A DNA stretch of 9,367 bases from an uncultured Lachnospiraceae bacterium (GCA_902797475.1 CADBTG010000275.1:1-9367); one strand, 5' to 3'. Positions 1-5,511 are shown, numbered from the stretch's first letter. Program-made: numbers and translations. Notes: generated by a model not told the origin, from the sequence alone.

Positions 1-464
1 GTTACGGCCTTGCCGCGCTCATACCGCTGGAAATACTGATGTCCGTCACGGCGAACGATGATTTCGAGCCAGTCGGACAGGGCGTTAACAACCGAAGCAC
101 CTACGCCGTGCAGACCGCCGGATACCTTATATCCTCCGCCGCCGAACTTGCCGCCCGCATGCAGAATGGTAAATACGACCTCAACCGTCGAGATACCCTT
201 CTTCTCATTAATTTCCACGGGGATTCCGCGGCCGTTATCCTTTACCGTAACCGAACCGTCCTCGTTAATGCTTACGTTGATTTCGGTACAGACACCGGCA
301 AGCGCTTCATCGACCGCATTGTCGACAATCTCGTAAACCAGATGGTGGAGTCCTCTCTCGGAAGTGCTTCCGATGTACATGCCCGGACGCTTTCTGACTG
401 CCTCGAGTCCCTCCAAAATCTGAATTTGATCAGCGCCGTACTCCTGATTCTGATTCTGACTCAT
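1..464 (-). CDS. gyrB: DNA gyrase subunit B, N-terminal part (cut by window edge)
   Basis: This is the ATPase subunit of DNA gyrase, which with GyrA introduces negative supercoils. Only the first 154 codons are in the window and the frame runs open through base 1, so the rest of the gene lies to the left. The protein begins MSQNQNQEYGADQIQILEG. It shows the GHKL ATPase signatures: EIVDNAVDEA at about residues 45-54 (catalytic Glu45 and Mg-binding Asn49), DNGRGIP at 76-82 and GLHGVGASVVNAL at 117-129. The KRPGMYIGST segment (25-34) is typical of GyrB/ParE; GyrB is preferred over ParE because of the recF-gyrB linkage near the origin. The ATG at 464 is preceded by GGAGGT (469-474) four bases away. 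It lies 41 nt downstream of recF and is probably the distal part of the dnaN-yaaA-recF operon. Confidence 0.96.
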   Translation of the reverse strand, partial: MSQNQNQEYGADQIQILEGLEAVRKRPGMYIGSTSERGLHHLVYEIVDNAVDEALAGVCTEINVSINEDGSVTVKDNGRGIPVEINEKKGISTVEVVFTILHAGGKFGGGGYKVSGGLHGVGASVVNALSDWLEIIVRRDGHQYFQRYERGKAV

Positions 465-505
465 ACTTACCTCCAAACTATTTCATCCCATACGGAAACG
501 GGAAA

Positions 506-1588
506 CTAAACTCTTTTTACGCCGTTTCCGTCCACGGCGAATATCGTATTGCCCTCCGGCCGGCAGGCGACAAATTCCTCCATGCCGGTACAGGTAACAA
601 TTGTCTGAACATCCTGCATCTCCGAAAGAAGCTGCAACTGCCGGCTTCTGTCAAGCTCCGACAAAACATCGTCTAAAAGCAGTATCGGAGATTCCCGGAT
701 GACATGCTTCACAAGCTCAATCTCGGCAAATTTCAAAGAAAGCGCCGCCGTTCTCTGCTGCCCCTGGGAACCGTAAAGCCTTACGTTATTCCCGTTGATA
801 AATAAGGACATGTCATCCCTGTGCGGGCCGACGCTCGTGAACCGAAGCGCCAGGTCGCGGTCCGAAAACTCTGCAAGCCTTATTCCGAACTGCTCTTCCG
901 CGCAGTCCGGCTCATAGGCAATCTTAAGCGTTTCCTTATCGCCGGAAAGCATCCTGTGCTTTTCCTCAACTATCGGCGCGAGCTTCTCGATAAACTTTCT
1001 CCGCGCTCTGATCAGATACGAGCCGAAATCAATCAGCTGCGAATCCCATACCGGAAGCGTATCCTTAAGCGACGGCTTAACCGAAATCTGTTTTAACAGA
1101 TCGTTCCGCTCCGCCAAAACCCGGTTATAGGCTGCAAGATTGCTGACATATAACGGATCCGTCTGGCAAAGCTCCAAATCCATGAACCGCCTGCGCAGTT
1201 CCGGTCCTTCCTTCATCATCGAAAGATCGTCCGGGCTGAACGCGATTCCGTGAAGAAGCCCCAAAAACTCGGCGCTTCGCTTCACCGGAATGCCGTCGAC
1301 GGCAAGCCCTTTTTTCTTATTTTTTCTGAGGTGGATATCCATTTTGTGGGGGATACCGCCCTTTTCCACAAAGGCACAGATATGCGCTTCATCCTGCCCG
1401 AAGCGGATCATGTCCTTATCCTTGCTGCCGCGGATGGATTTCGTGGTGGCAATCATAAAGACCGCTTCGAGAATATTCGTCTTTCCTTTGGCATTGTCTC
1501 CGTACAGAAGATTCACGCCTTCGGAAAATTCCATATTAAGCCCTTCATAATTCCGAAAATTGCTTAATTGCAGCTTTTTGATGATCAT
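506..1588 (-). CDS. recF: DNA replication and repair protein RecF
   Basis: RecF is an SMC-like ABC ATPase that binds gapped DNA and, with RecO and RecR, loads RecA at single-strand gaps. At 360 aa it has the usual family length. It begins MIIKKLQLSNFRNYEG, the typical RecF start. Walker A is GDNAKGKT (residues 30-37). GPHRDD lies at 254-259, the ABC signature is around YGSQGQQRTAALSLKFAE (272-289), Walker B is ILLLDD (302-307) and the D-loop is SELD (310-313). The Walker A interior reads N-A-K, where many RecF proteins have N-G-Q/A; the catalytic Gly-Lys-Thr is intact. The ATG at 1588 has AGGAG at 1600-1604, an 11-nt spacing that is slightly long. It starts 22 nt after the S4-domain gene and ends 41 nt before gyrB, so co-transcription is likely. 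Confidence 0.97.
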   Translation of the reverse strand: MIIKKLQLSNFRNYEGLNMEFSEGVNLLYGDNAKGKTNILEAVFMIATTKSIRGSKDKDMIRFGQDEAHICAFVEKGGIPHKMDIHLRKNKKKGLAVDGIPVKRSAEFLGLLHGIAFSPDDLSMMKEGPELRRRFMDLELCQTDPLYVSNLAAYNRVLAERNDLLKQISVKPSLKDTLPVWDSQLIDFGSYLIRARRKFIEKLAPIVEEKHRMLSGDKETLKIAYEPDCAEEQFGIRLAEFSDRDLALRFTSVGPHRDDMSLFINGNNVRLYGSQGQQRTAALSLKFAEIELVKHVIRESPILLLDDVLSELDRSRQLQLLSEMQDVQTIVTCTGMEEFVACRPEGNTIFAVDGNGVKRV

Positions 1589-1610
1589 GAACCGTCAAAC
1601 TCCTGAAGGA

Positions 1611-1823
1611 CTATTCTTTTGCGGCAACCGTAAAGGACTTTCCGTTATATTCCACGGTATCGCCCGGATAGAGCTTACGTCCTCTTCGAAGATCAACCTC
1701 TCCGTTCACCTTTACCTTGCCGTCGGTCACTGCAAATTTCGCATCGACGCCGGTATCACACAGTCCGGCCAGTTTCAAAGCCTGGCCGATTTTGATGAAT
1801 TCGTCTCTGATTTTGATTTCCAT
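1611..1823 (-). CDS. yaaA: S4-domain RNA-binding protein YaaA (RlbA family)
   Basis: This is a 70-aa stand-alone S4 domain. The conserved core is VNGEVDLRRGRKLYPGDTVEYNG in the C-terminal half, with the alternating Arg/Gly-Arg-Lys surface that S4 domains use to bind structured RNA. The family member between dnaN and recF in Bacillus subtilis (YaaA, proposed as ribosome maturation factor RlbA) has the same size and position, so the assignment rests on motif plus synteny. The ATG at 1823 is chosen because AGGAG (1828-1832) precedes it by 4 nt and it begins 7 nt after the dnaN stop. A TTG at 1841 in the same frame would extend the protein by six residues into dnaN and has no better ribosome binding site. 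The dnaN stop codon TAG shares bases with this ribosome binding site, suggesting translational coupling. The precise role in ribosome biogenesis is not visible from sequence. Confidence 0.9.
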   Translation of the reverse strand: MEIKIRDEFIKIGQALKLAGLCDTGVDAKFAVTDGKVKVNGEVDLRRGRKLYPGDTVEYNGKSFTVAAKE

Positions 1824-1830
1824 ACTGCTC

Positions 1831-2937
1831 CTATCCGACAAAACTGATAACGGGAAGAATCAAATAAATGTAAGTGTCATTCGCATCTCTGATGAAGCAC
1901 GGGTTTTTCACGCCGTTCATGAAGAGCGTGATCGTCTCGTCGTCAATGGCACGGAACGCATCAACCAGGAACTTCGGGTTGAAGCAGATCGTCAGATCAT
2001 CGCCGTCCTTGATGATTTCAAGTTCCTCGTTCATCGTACCGAGAGAACTGTTAATCGAAAGCGACATAACGCCGTTCTTGATATCGAGAATGACAGGTCT
2101 CTTCTCCGATTCCTTCACAAGAAGAAGGGCACGGTCCAGACAGTCCGAAATTTCCTTCTTATTGACGGTAATCTTCGTCGTATAAGCGGAATTCAGCATC
2201 GGATTAATCGGGAAATACTTTCCTTCAATGAGTCTTGAAAGAACAACGGTCTTGTCAAACTCAAACAAAACCTGCTTGTCCATGAAATAAATATCGACTT
2301 TGTCATCCATGTTGCCGCTCAAAATCTTGCTGATTTCAAGAAGCGTCTTTCCGGGGATGATCGTATTGCTTTCTTTATATTCTTCACGAAGTTCCGTGTT
2401 GCGGATGCCGATCCGGTGACCGTCCATAGCTACAACGCGAAGCTTTCCGTCTTTGATTTCGAAGTTCTCACCGGTCATGATGGCGGTGTTGTCATTGGCC
2501 GAAATCGCAAAGATCGTCTTCGCAATCATATCCTTTAACGTAAACTGGGAAATGGTGACGGCATTCTCTTTGGAGCCGATCGGCAGCATCGGGAACTCTT
2601 CGCCGGAAACGCCGGAAATCTTAAACTTTGCCTTGCCGCAGGTGATGTACATCACGTAATTGGAATCGGTTTCCAAAAATACGACTTCCTCGGGAAGCTT
2701 TCTGATGATATCGGAGAAAATTCTCGCATTGACGGCAATCCTTCCGGGATTGTCCACGCGGCAGAGAATCTTCGTTTCGATGCCCAATTCCATATCATTG
2801 GTTGTAATGACAAGTTCTTCCCCCTTTGCTTCTAACAGGAAGCATTCCAAAATAGGAAGAGAGGTTTTGGAAGAAACCGCGCGAAGGGCAATGTTGAGTG
2901 CTCCCATGATTTCCGACTGATTGCAGATAACTTTCAT
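1831..2937 (-). CDS. dnaN: DNA polymerase III subunit beta (sliding clamp)
   Basis: DnaN forms the head-to-tail homodimeric ring that tethers DNA polymerase III and many repair proteins to DNA. The 368-aa length fits the family, with three clamp folds of about 120 residues. It begins MKVICNQSEIMGALNIALRAVSSKTSLPILECF, a typical start. Family landmarks are NPGRIAVNARIFSDIIRKLP (63-82), VAMDGHRIGI (169-178; most clamps have TDGHRL), RLIEGKYF (235-242) and the terminal YLILPV (358-363), which helps build the clamp-binding pocket. The ATG at 2937 follows AAGGAG (2943-2948) by 5 nt. The 218-nt upstream spacer carries DnaA-box-like sites and -10-like sequences, so dnaN probably has its own promoter besides any read-through from dnaA. 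Downstream it is almost contiguous with yaaA. Confidence 0.98.
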   Translation of the reverse strand: MKVICNQSEIMGALNIALRAVSSKTSLPILECFLLEAKGEELVITTNDMELGIETKILCRVDNPGRIAVNARIFSDIIRKLPEEVVFLETDSNYVMYITCGKAKFKISGVSGEEFPMLPIGSKENAVTISQFTLKDMIAKTIFAISANDNTAIMTGENFEIKDGKLRVVAMDGHRIGIRNTELREEYKESNTIIPGKTLLEISKILSGNMDDKVDIYFMDKQVLFEFDKTVVLSRLIEGKYFPINPMLNSAYTTKITVNKKEISDCLDRALLLVKESEKRPVILDIKNGVMSLSINSSLGTMNEELEIIKDGDDLTICFNPKFLVDAFRAIDDETITLFMNGVKNPCFIRDANDTYIYLILPVISFVG

Positions 2938-2970
2938 AACGTCTCCTTTTCCGAAAGCCGCCGAAGGCGA

Positions 2971-3019
2971 TTTTCATTATACATGTATTAATAAATGTTT
3001 TTTATTCGTATTATTATAG
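2971..3019. other. AT-rich tract in the dnaA-dnaN spacer, candidate DNA unwinding element
   Basis: Seven of these 49 bases are G or C (about 86% AT). The tract lies immediately dnaN-side of two DnaA-box-like sites. Reading along the minus strand, the order is dnaA end, boxes, a short GG, AT-rich DNA, dnaN. This is the arrangement known for the unwinding region of bipartite Bacillus-type origins. After the GG I see one CTA triplet and then TAA/TAA/TAC rather than a clear run of DnaA-trio triplets, so a functional trio element is not shown. Assignment as the unwinding element is inference from position and composition. Confidence 0.45.
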
Positions 3020-3043
3020 CCTGTGGATTCGTGGATAAGTCCA
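2976..3043 (-). promoter_or_regulatory. Possible dnaN promoter elements overlapping DnaA-box-like sites
   Basis: Two perfect TATAAT hexamers occur on the minus strand at 3013-3018 and 2976-2981. The first has a weak -35 candidate, TGGACT (3038-3043), at a long 19-nt spacing; the second has no convincing -35. The two DnaA-box-like sequences at 3022-3038 lie in the spacer of the first candidate, so bound DnaA could affect dnaN transcription. This is an AT-rich tract where TATAAT can arise by chance, hence the modest confidence. Confidence 0.35.
3022..3038 (-). promoter_or_regulatory. Pair of DnaA-box-like sites between dnaA and dnaN
   Basis: On the minus strand, 3030-3038 reads TTATCCACG (8 of 9 against TTATCCACA) and 3022-3030 reads GAATCCACA (7 of 9). 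The two share one base and have the same orientation, pointing toward the AT-rich tract and dnaN. Tandem boxes next to an AT-rich segment are expected for the unwinding side of a Gram-positive oriC. Box identity is from consensus matching only. Confidence 0.55.
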
Positions 3044-3079
3044 GAAAAGCAAGTAAATATAAGGCTTTGCAGGTCTGAT

Positions 3080-3115
3080 AAAAAAAGGATGGTTTTGGGA
3101 TGGAAAATACCACCC
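3080..3115 (-). terminator. Candidate rho-independent terminator of dnaA
   Basis: On the minus strand GGGTGGT (3109-3115) can pair with ACCATCC (3087-3093), giving a 7-bp stem with one G-U pair and a 15-nt loop, followed directly by seven T residues (3080-3086). It starts about 40 nt after the dnaA stop. A competing hairpin, GGGGTGG with CCATCCC and a 6-nt loop, shares the left arm. The loop is larger than ideal, so termination is probably partial; if real, it would separate dnaA from dnaN expression. Confidence 0.4.
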
Positions 3116-3123
3116 CGATTTTT

Positions 3124-3154
3124 ATCCGAAATTCATCCGAAAGACAATCCGAAA
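3124..3154. repeat. Three direct ATCCGAAA repeats just after dnaA
   Basis: ATCCGAAA occurs at 3124-3131, 3135-3142 and 3147-3154, with start-to-start distances of 11 and 12 bp, close to one helical turn. The copies abut the dnaA stop codon (3156-3158). Similar TCCGAA strings are common in the surrounding coding DNA, so the motif alone is not special; the phased triple copy in a non-coding spacer is what stands out. No known binding protein is recognised. Confidence 0.55.
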
Positions 3155-3155
3155 T

Positions 3156-4526
3156 CTATTCGATATTGATTTTCTTCTTCAGAACTTCAATGACCGATGC
3201 GAAGTTTTTATCGTTCTCGATATCCTTCTGAACCTTATTGTAAGCATAGTGAACAGTCGAATGATCCCTGCTTAATGCTTTGCCGATTTCATCGAAGGAA
3301 AGGCTTGTGTACTGCCGGCAGAGATACATGGCAATCTGTCTCGGAAGCGCCACATCGCGGCTCTTATACTGGGAATAAATCTGCTGCGAGGTGATTCCGT
3401 AATGCTCGGCAACGACTTCTATTATAAAAGGAAGCGTTACGGTCTTCTTCATATCCGGCGAAATGTAATCCTTCAAAGCTTCTTTTGCAAGCTCGGGCGT
3501 AATCTTCAGGTTCTGAAGCTTGCCCATTGCGACAACCTTCGTAAGAGCGCCTTCGAGTTCCCGGATGTTGCTGCGGACGTTGTCTGCGATATAAACAAGT
3601 ATTTCATTGTCAATCTTCAGATCGTTCTGCTCTGCCTTCTTACGAAGAATGGCAAGACGGGTTTCATATGACGGAGGCTGCACGTCTACGGTAAGTCCCC
3701 ACTCCAGACGGGAACGAAGTCTTTCGTCGAGAATCTGGAGGTTTTTGGGATGCTTATCGGAAGAAATGATAACCTGACGTCCGGAATCCCGCATCTCGTT
3801 AAAGGTATGGAAGAATTCGTTTTGTGTTGTTTCCTTATTTATAAAAAACTGGATATCGTCAATCAGAAGAACGTCATTGCTCCGATATTTCTTCCGAAAC
3901 TCCTCTAAAGAGTTCGAATTGTTGGCGCTGGTACGGATGGCATTTACCAATTCATTCGTAAAGCTCTCGGCTGTAATATATAAAACCTTCAGTCCTGGAT
4001 TGTGCTCCATGATGTAGTTTGCAATCGAATACATCAGGTGAGTCTTGCCGAGACCGGGGCCGCCGTAAATGTACAGAGGATTGTACATGATTTCACCGGG
4101 CTGCTCAGCTACGGCCAGAGCTGCAGCATGCGCATTCAGGTTATTATCACCTACAACGAAGTTATCAAATGTATAAATCGGATTCAAAAGGCGCGAAAAA
4201 CCGGAAGAAAGAACCTTCTCCTTCTGTTTCAGATCGGCTTCCTTCTGAATCTGCGTCTTTAAGACAAATTCTACTTCGAAATTTTCAAAGATGACCTCTT
4301 CGATTGCGGTTTTGATGAAGAAACCGTACTTGTTCCGGATGAAGAAAAGGCTGTTGGGATGCATGATGGTATCGTCCACAACAAGCGTTACGATGTTTTC
4401 TTCGAGGTCGTAAATTTTGAGGGGCTGAAGCCAGGTACGGTAGGAAACGTCGGAAACATTATAGTTATCCTTCATGTAGGTAAGGATTTCGTCCCAGCGT
4501 TCCTCAAGCATCTGTTTCGTATACAT
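3156..4526 (-). CDS. dnaA: Chromosomal replication initiator protein DnaA
   Basis: DnaA binds DnaA boxes at oriC, oligomerises with ATP and opens the origin. The chosen product is 456 aa, close to the family norm. Domain I covers about residues 1-85 (WDEIL, YRTWLQPL), followed by a short linker. The AAA+ domain has Walker A GGPGLGKT (155-162), Walker B LLIDD (220-224), sensor I around SSDKHP (255-260), box VII RLRSRLEWGL with a likely Arg finger at 273, and sensor II Arg322 in NIRELEG. Domain IV carries ALPRQIAMYL (393-402) and the signature SRDHSTVHYAYNKV (419-432). The recognition segment differs from the common GGRDHTTV: L-S replaces G-G and Ser423 replaces a Thr. The ATG at 4526 has GGAGG (4532-4536) five bases away. 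The same frame stays open upstream to 4679, but that extension would cross the promoter and lacks DnaA similarity. Confidence 0.98.
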   Translation of the reverse strand: MYTKQMLEERWDEILTYMKDNYNVSDVSYRTWLQPLKIYDLEENIVTLVVDDTIMHPNSLFFIRNKYGFFIKTAIEEVIFENFEVEFVLKTQIQKEADLKQKEKVLSSGFSRLLNPIYTFDNFVVGDNNLNAHAAALAVAEQPGEIMYNPLYIYGGPGLGKTHLMYSIANYIMEHNPGLKVLYITAESFTNELVNAIRTSANNSNSLEEFRKKYRSNDVLLIDDIQFFINKETTQNEFFHTFNEMRDSGRQVIISSDKHPKNLQILDERLRSRLEWGLTVDVQPPSYETRLAILRKKAEQNDLKIDNEILVYIADNVRSNIRELEGALTKVVAMGKLQNLKITPELAKEALKDYISPDMKKTVTLPFIIEVVAEHYGITSQQIYSQYKSRDVALPRQIAMYLCRQYTSLSFDEIGKALSRDHSTVHYAYNKVQKDIENDKNFASVIEVLKKKINIE

Positions 4527-4589
4527 AAATGCCTCCGAAATTCCAAAAATCTCCGACAAAAAAGCAGAACTTCTCCACTTTCGGAATAA

Positions 4590-4611
4590 CACATATATTA
4601 TAATATATGTG
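4590..4611. repeat. Perfect 22-bp palindrome over the dnaA -10 region
   Basis: The half-site CACATATATTA (4590-4600) is followed directly by its exact reverse complement TAATATATGTG (4601-4611). There is no spacer, and the match ends at 4589/4612. It contains the dnaA -10 hexamer and the expected transcription start. A 22-bp perfect palindrome here could be an operator or an easily melted or extruded element. AT composition raises the chance of a fortuitous palindrome, but the GTG/CAC ends argue for more than TA repetition. Confidence 0.75.
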
Positions 4612-4625
4612 AGCAATTTTCGCAA
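4597..4625 (-). promoter_or_regulatory. dnaA promoter
   Basis: On the minus strand a perfect -10 TATAAT (4597-4602) lies 17 nt downstream of TTGCGA (4620-4625), which matches four of six bases of the sigma-A -35 consensus. Transcription would begin near 4590, leaving a leader of about 64 nt before the dnaA ATG at 4526. The -10 is embedded in a perfect palindrome. DnaA boxes lie 200 or more bases upstream; no perfect box overlaps the promoter itself. Confidence 0.7.
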
Positions 4626-4823
4626 GCATTTTCCGAGGCCGGAATGAACCCTGTAAAAAAGTAGTCTTAAAACGCTCAAATTTGCCCTAAATTCGCATTT
4701 TTAGAGGAAAATGAGACATTTTTATCCTTTTACACTGTTTTAACGCAAAAAAATCTATCAACGGGTTATGAAACGACGGACCTTTTCATTCTATTTTTGT
4801 AGCATTCGGATGTAAGGGCATTT

Positions 4824-4867
4824 AAAAAGTTATCCACAAAAAAATGTTGATAAGTGGATAACTTTTT
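4824..4867. repeat. 14-bp inverted repeat containing opposed DnaA boxes
   Basis: AAAAAGTTATCCAC (4824-4837) and GTGGATAACTTTTT (4854-4867) are exact reverse complements separated by 16 nt. Each arm includes the core of a DnaA box, so two boxes face each other, and a third partial box lies in the spacer. In single-stranded form the element could make a 14-bp stem with a 16-nt loop. It sits in the dnaA-rpmH spacer, the expected box-cluster half of oriC. It is not a convincing terminator for either flanking gene, because both are transcribed away from it. Confidence 0.85.
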
Positions 4868-4886
4868 CCTTGAAAAATGTGGATTT
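4830..4886. other. oriC: DnaA-box cluster, probable oriC (dnaA-rpmH side)
   Basis: Four sites match the TTATCCACA consensus. 4830-4838 on plus is perfect (9/9). 4845-4853 on minus reads TTATCAACA (8/9), 4853-4861 on minus reads TTATCCACT (8/9), and 4878-4886 on minus reads AAATCCACA (7/9). A further weak plus-strand match, TTTTACACT (4728-4736), lies toward dnaA. The dnaA-rpmH gap is the known location of the upstream box cluster in Firmicutes origins. With the box pair and AT-rich tract between dnaA and dnaN, this suggests a bipartite origin flanking dnaA. Confidence 0.75.
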
Positions 4887-4905
4887 TCCGCCTCAATTTT
4901 CAGGA

Positions 4906-4934
4906 TTGACTTTTGTAAATGCTTTCACTATAAT
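4906..4934 (+). promoter_or_regulatory. Strong sigma-A promoter of rpmH
   Basis: TTGACT (4906-4911; 5/6 of the -35 consensus) and a perfect TATAAT (4929-4934) are separated by 17 nt, the optimal spacing. Transcription would start near 4941, giving a leader of about 37 nt before the rpmH ATG. The -35 begins about 20 nt from the last DnaA-box-like site (4878-4886), so DnaA occupancy could influence it. This is the strongest promoter recognised in the window, fitting a ribosomal protein gene. Confidence 0.88.
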
Positions 4935-4977
4935 AGAGAATGCAATTTTATCGAGTTCGGAAAGGAGGGACTGTCTC

Positions 4978-5112
4978 ATGAAGATGACTTATCAGCCGAA
5001 AAAGAAGAGCCATGCTCGTGTTCATGGGTTCCGTCAGAGAATGCTTACAGCAAACGGAAGAAAGGTTTTGTCTGCAAGAAGAGCTAAGGGCAGACACAGT
5101 ATTTCCGCTTAG
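4978..5112 (+). CDS. rpmH: 50S ribosomal protein L34
   Basis: L34 is a small basic protein of the large ribosomal subunit. The 44-aa product starts MKMTYQPKKKSHARVHGFRQ, continues with RMLTANGRKVLSARRAKGR and ends HSISA. It keeps the family pattern T-[FY]-Q-P, the K/R-rich segment, HGFR-x-RM-x-T-x-NGR and RR-x-KGR. The length equals the usual bacterial 44 aa. The ATG at 4978 is preceded by AAAGGAGG (4961-4968) with a 9-nt spacing. An ATG two codons later is possible but would lose the conserved MK-x-T start. The gene follows a strong promoter, and a hairpin overlaps its stop codon. Confidence 0.98.
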   Translation: MKMTYQPKKKSHARVHGFRQRMLTANGRKVLSARRAKGRHSISA

Positions 5113-5136
5113 GCTGCAGTTTATGTAGCCTTTTTT
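5111..5136 (+). terminator. Terminator/attenuator between rpmH and rnpA
   Basis: AGGCTGCA (5111-5118) pairs with TGTAGCCT (5124-5131), an 8-bp stem with one G-U pair and a 5-nt loop, followed by a run of T residues to 5136. The stem starts inside the rpmH stop codon. Because rnpA has no obvious promoter in the remaining gap, this hairpin probably terminates only part of the transcripts. That would lower RNase P protein output relative to L34, and a ribosome at the rpmH stop would be expected to cover the left arm. Confidence 0.75.
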
Positions 5137-5178
5137 CTTGTGTCTGTTTCCGGCTACCGCTGAAGGGAGGCCCTGCAG

Positions 5179-5511
5179 ATGAAAGTGATTTCCCTACATA
5201 AGGGAACGGAGTTTTCGGATGTATATCATTACGGAAAGTCCAAAGCCAACAGAACCCTTGTCATGTATGTGAAGGACAACGGGCTTACTTACAACAGAAT
5301 AGGTATCAGCGTAAGCAAAAAGGTCGGCAACAGCGTCGTAAGACACCGGGTACGCCGTCTCATCAAGGAAAGCTTACGCCTCAACGGCGATCGTTTCAGA
5401 ATCGGGCTGGACATCGTCGTCATTGCAAGAGGAACCGCAAAAGACAGAACTTATGAAGAAATCTCCGGCGCAGTTATGCATGTAGCCGGACTGTCGGGTA
5501 TCATGGCATGA
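5179..5511 (+). CDS. rnpA: Ribonuclease P protein component
   Basis: RnpA is the small basic protein that, with the catalytic RNA RnpB, removes 5' leaders from tRNA precursors. The 110-aa length is typical. The N-terminal L-x-K-x-x-E-F-x-x-V-Y pattern (residues 6-16) forms the cleft that contacts the leader. RIGISVSKKVGNSVVRHRVRRLIKE (40-64) is the conserved helix region, and LDIVVIARG (77-85) matches the family's D-hydrophobic-ARxx motif. The diagnostic RNR tripeptide is RHR here (55-57), with flanking Arg residues retained. The ATG at 5179 follows GGGAGG (5165-5170) by 8 nt. Its TGA stop overlaps the yidD ATG in an ATGA junction. It lies 66 nt after rpmH, behind a probable attenuator. Confidence 0.95.
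   Translation: MKVISLHKGTEFSDVYHYGKSKANRTLVMYVKDNGLTYNRIGISVSKKVGNSVVRHRVRRLIKESLRLNGDRFRIGLDIVVIARGTAKDRTYEEISGAVMHVAGLSGIMA

Larger units (their letters stand above)
4527..4977. other. Gene-free divergent regulatory/origin region between dnaA and rpmH
   Basis: No credible gene lies in these 451 nt. From left to right it holds the dnaA ribosome binding site and leader, the dnaA promoter with its palindrome, an AT-rich stretch of about 200 nt (4626-4823) with no recognisable element except one weak DnaA-box-like match, the DnaA-box inverted repeat, and the rpmH promoter and ribosome binding site. Transcription diverges from it on both sides, as expected for fork movement away from oriC. Confidence 0.85.

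Noticed and set aside
39..509. Open frame of 156 codons on the plus strand
   Set aside because: It lies antisense to the gyrB 5' end, whose minus-strand translation matches GyrB motif for motif; the plus-strand product has no recognisable domain.
1824..1841. TTG start for yaaA overlapping dnaN
   Set aside because: The ATG at 1823 has AGGAG directly upstream and matches the length of the family.
1717..2238. Plus-strand open frame of 173 codons across yaaA and dnaN
   Set aside because: Antisense shadow of two well-supported genes, with no ribosome binding site or recognisable motif.
3000..3020. DnaA-trio array next to the dnaA-dnaN boxes
   Set aside because: Only one good triplet (CTA) follows the boxes before the pattern breaks down, so I list the AT-rich tract but not a trio element.
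4527..4679. 51-codon N-terminal extension of dnaA
   Set aside because: It would start upstream of the dnaA promoter and cross the palindrome; the extension has no DnaA similarity, while the ATG at 4526 has an ideal ribosome binding site.
4870..4977. Upstream extension of the rpmH frame
   Set aside because: It would cover the rpmH promoter and 5' leader; the internal ATG at 4978 gives exactly the family length of 44 aa.
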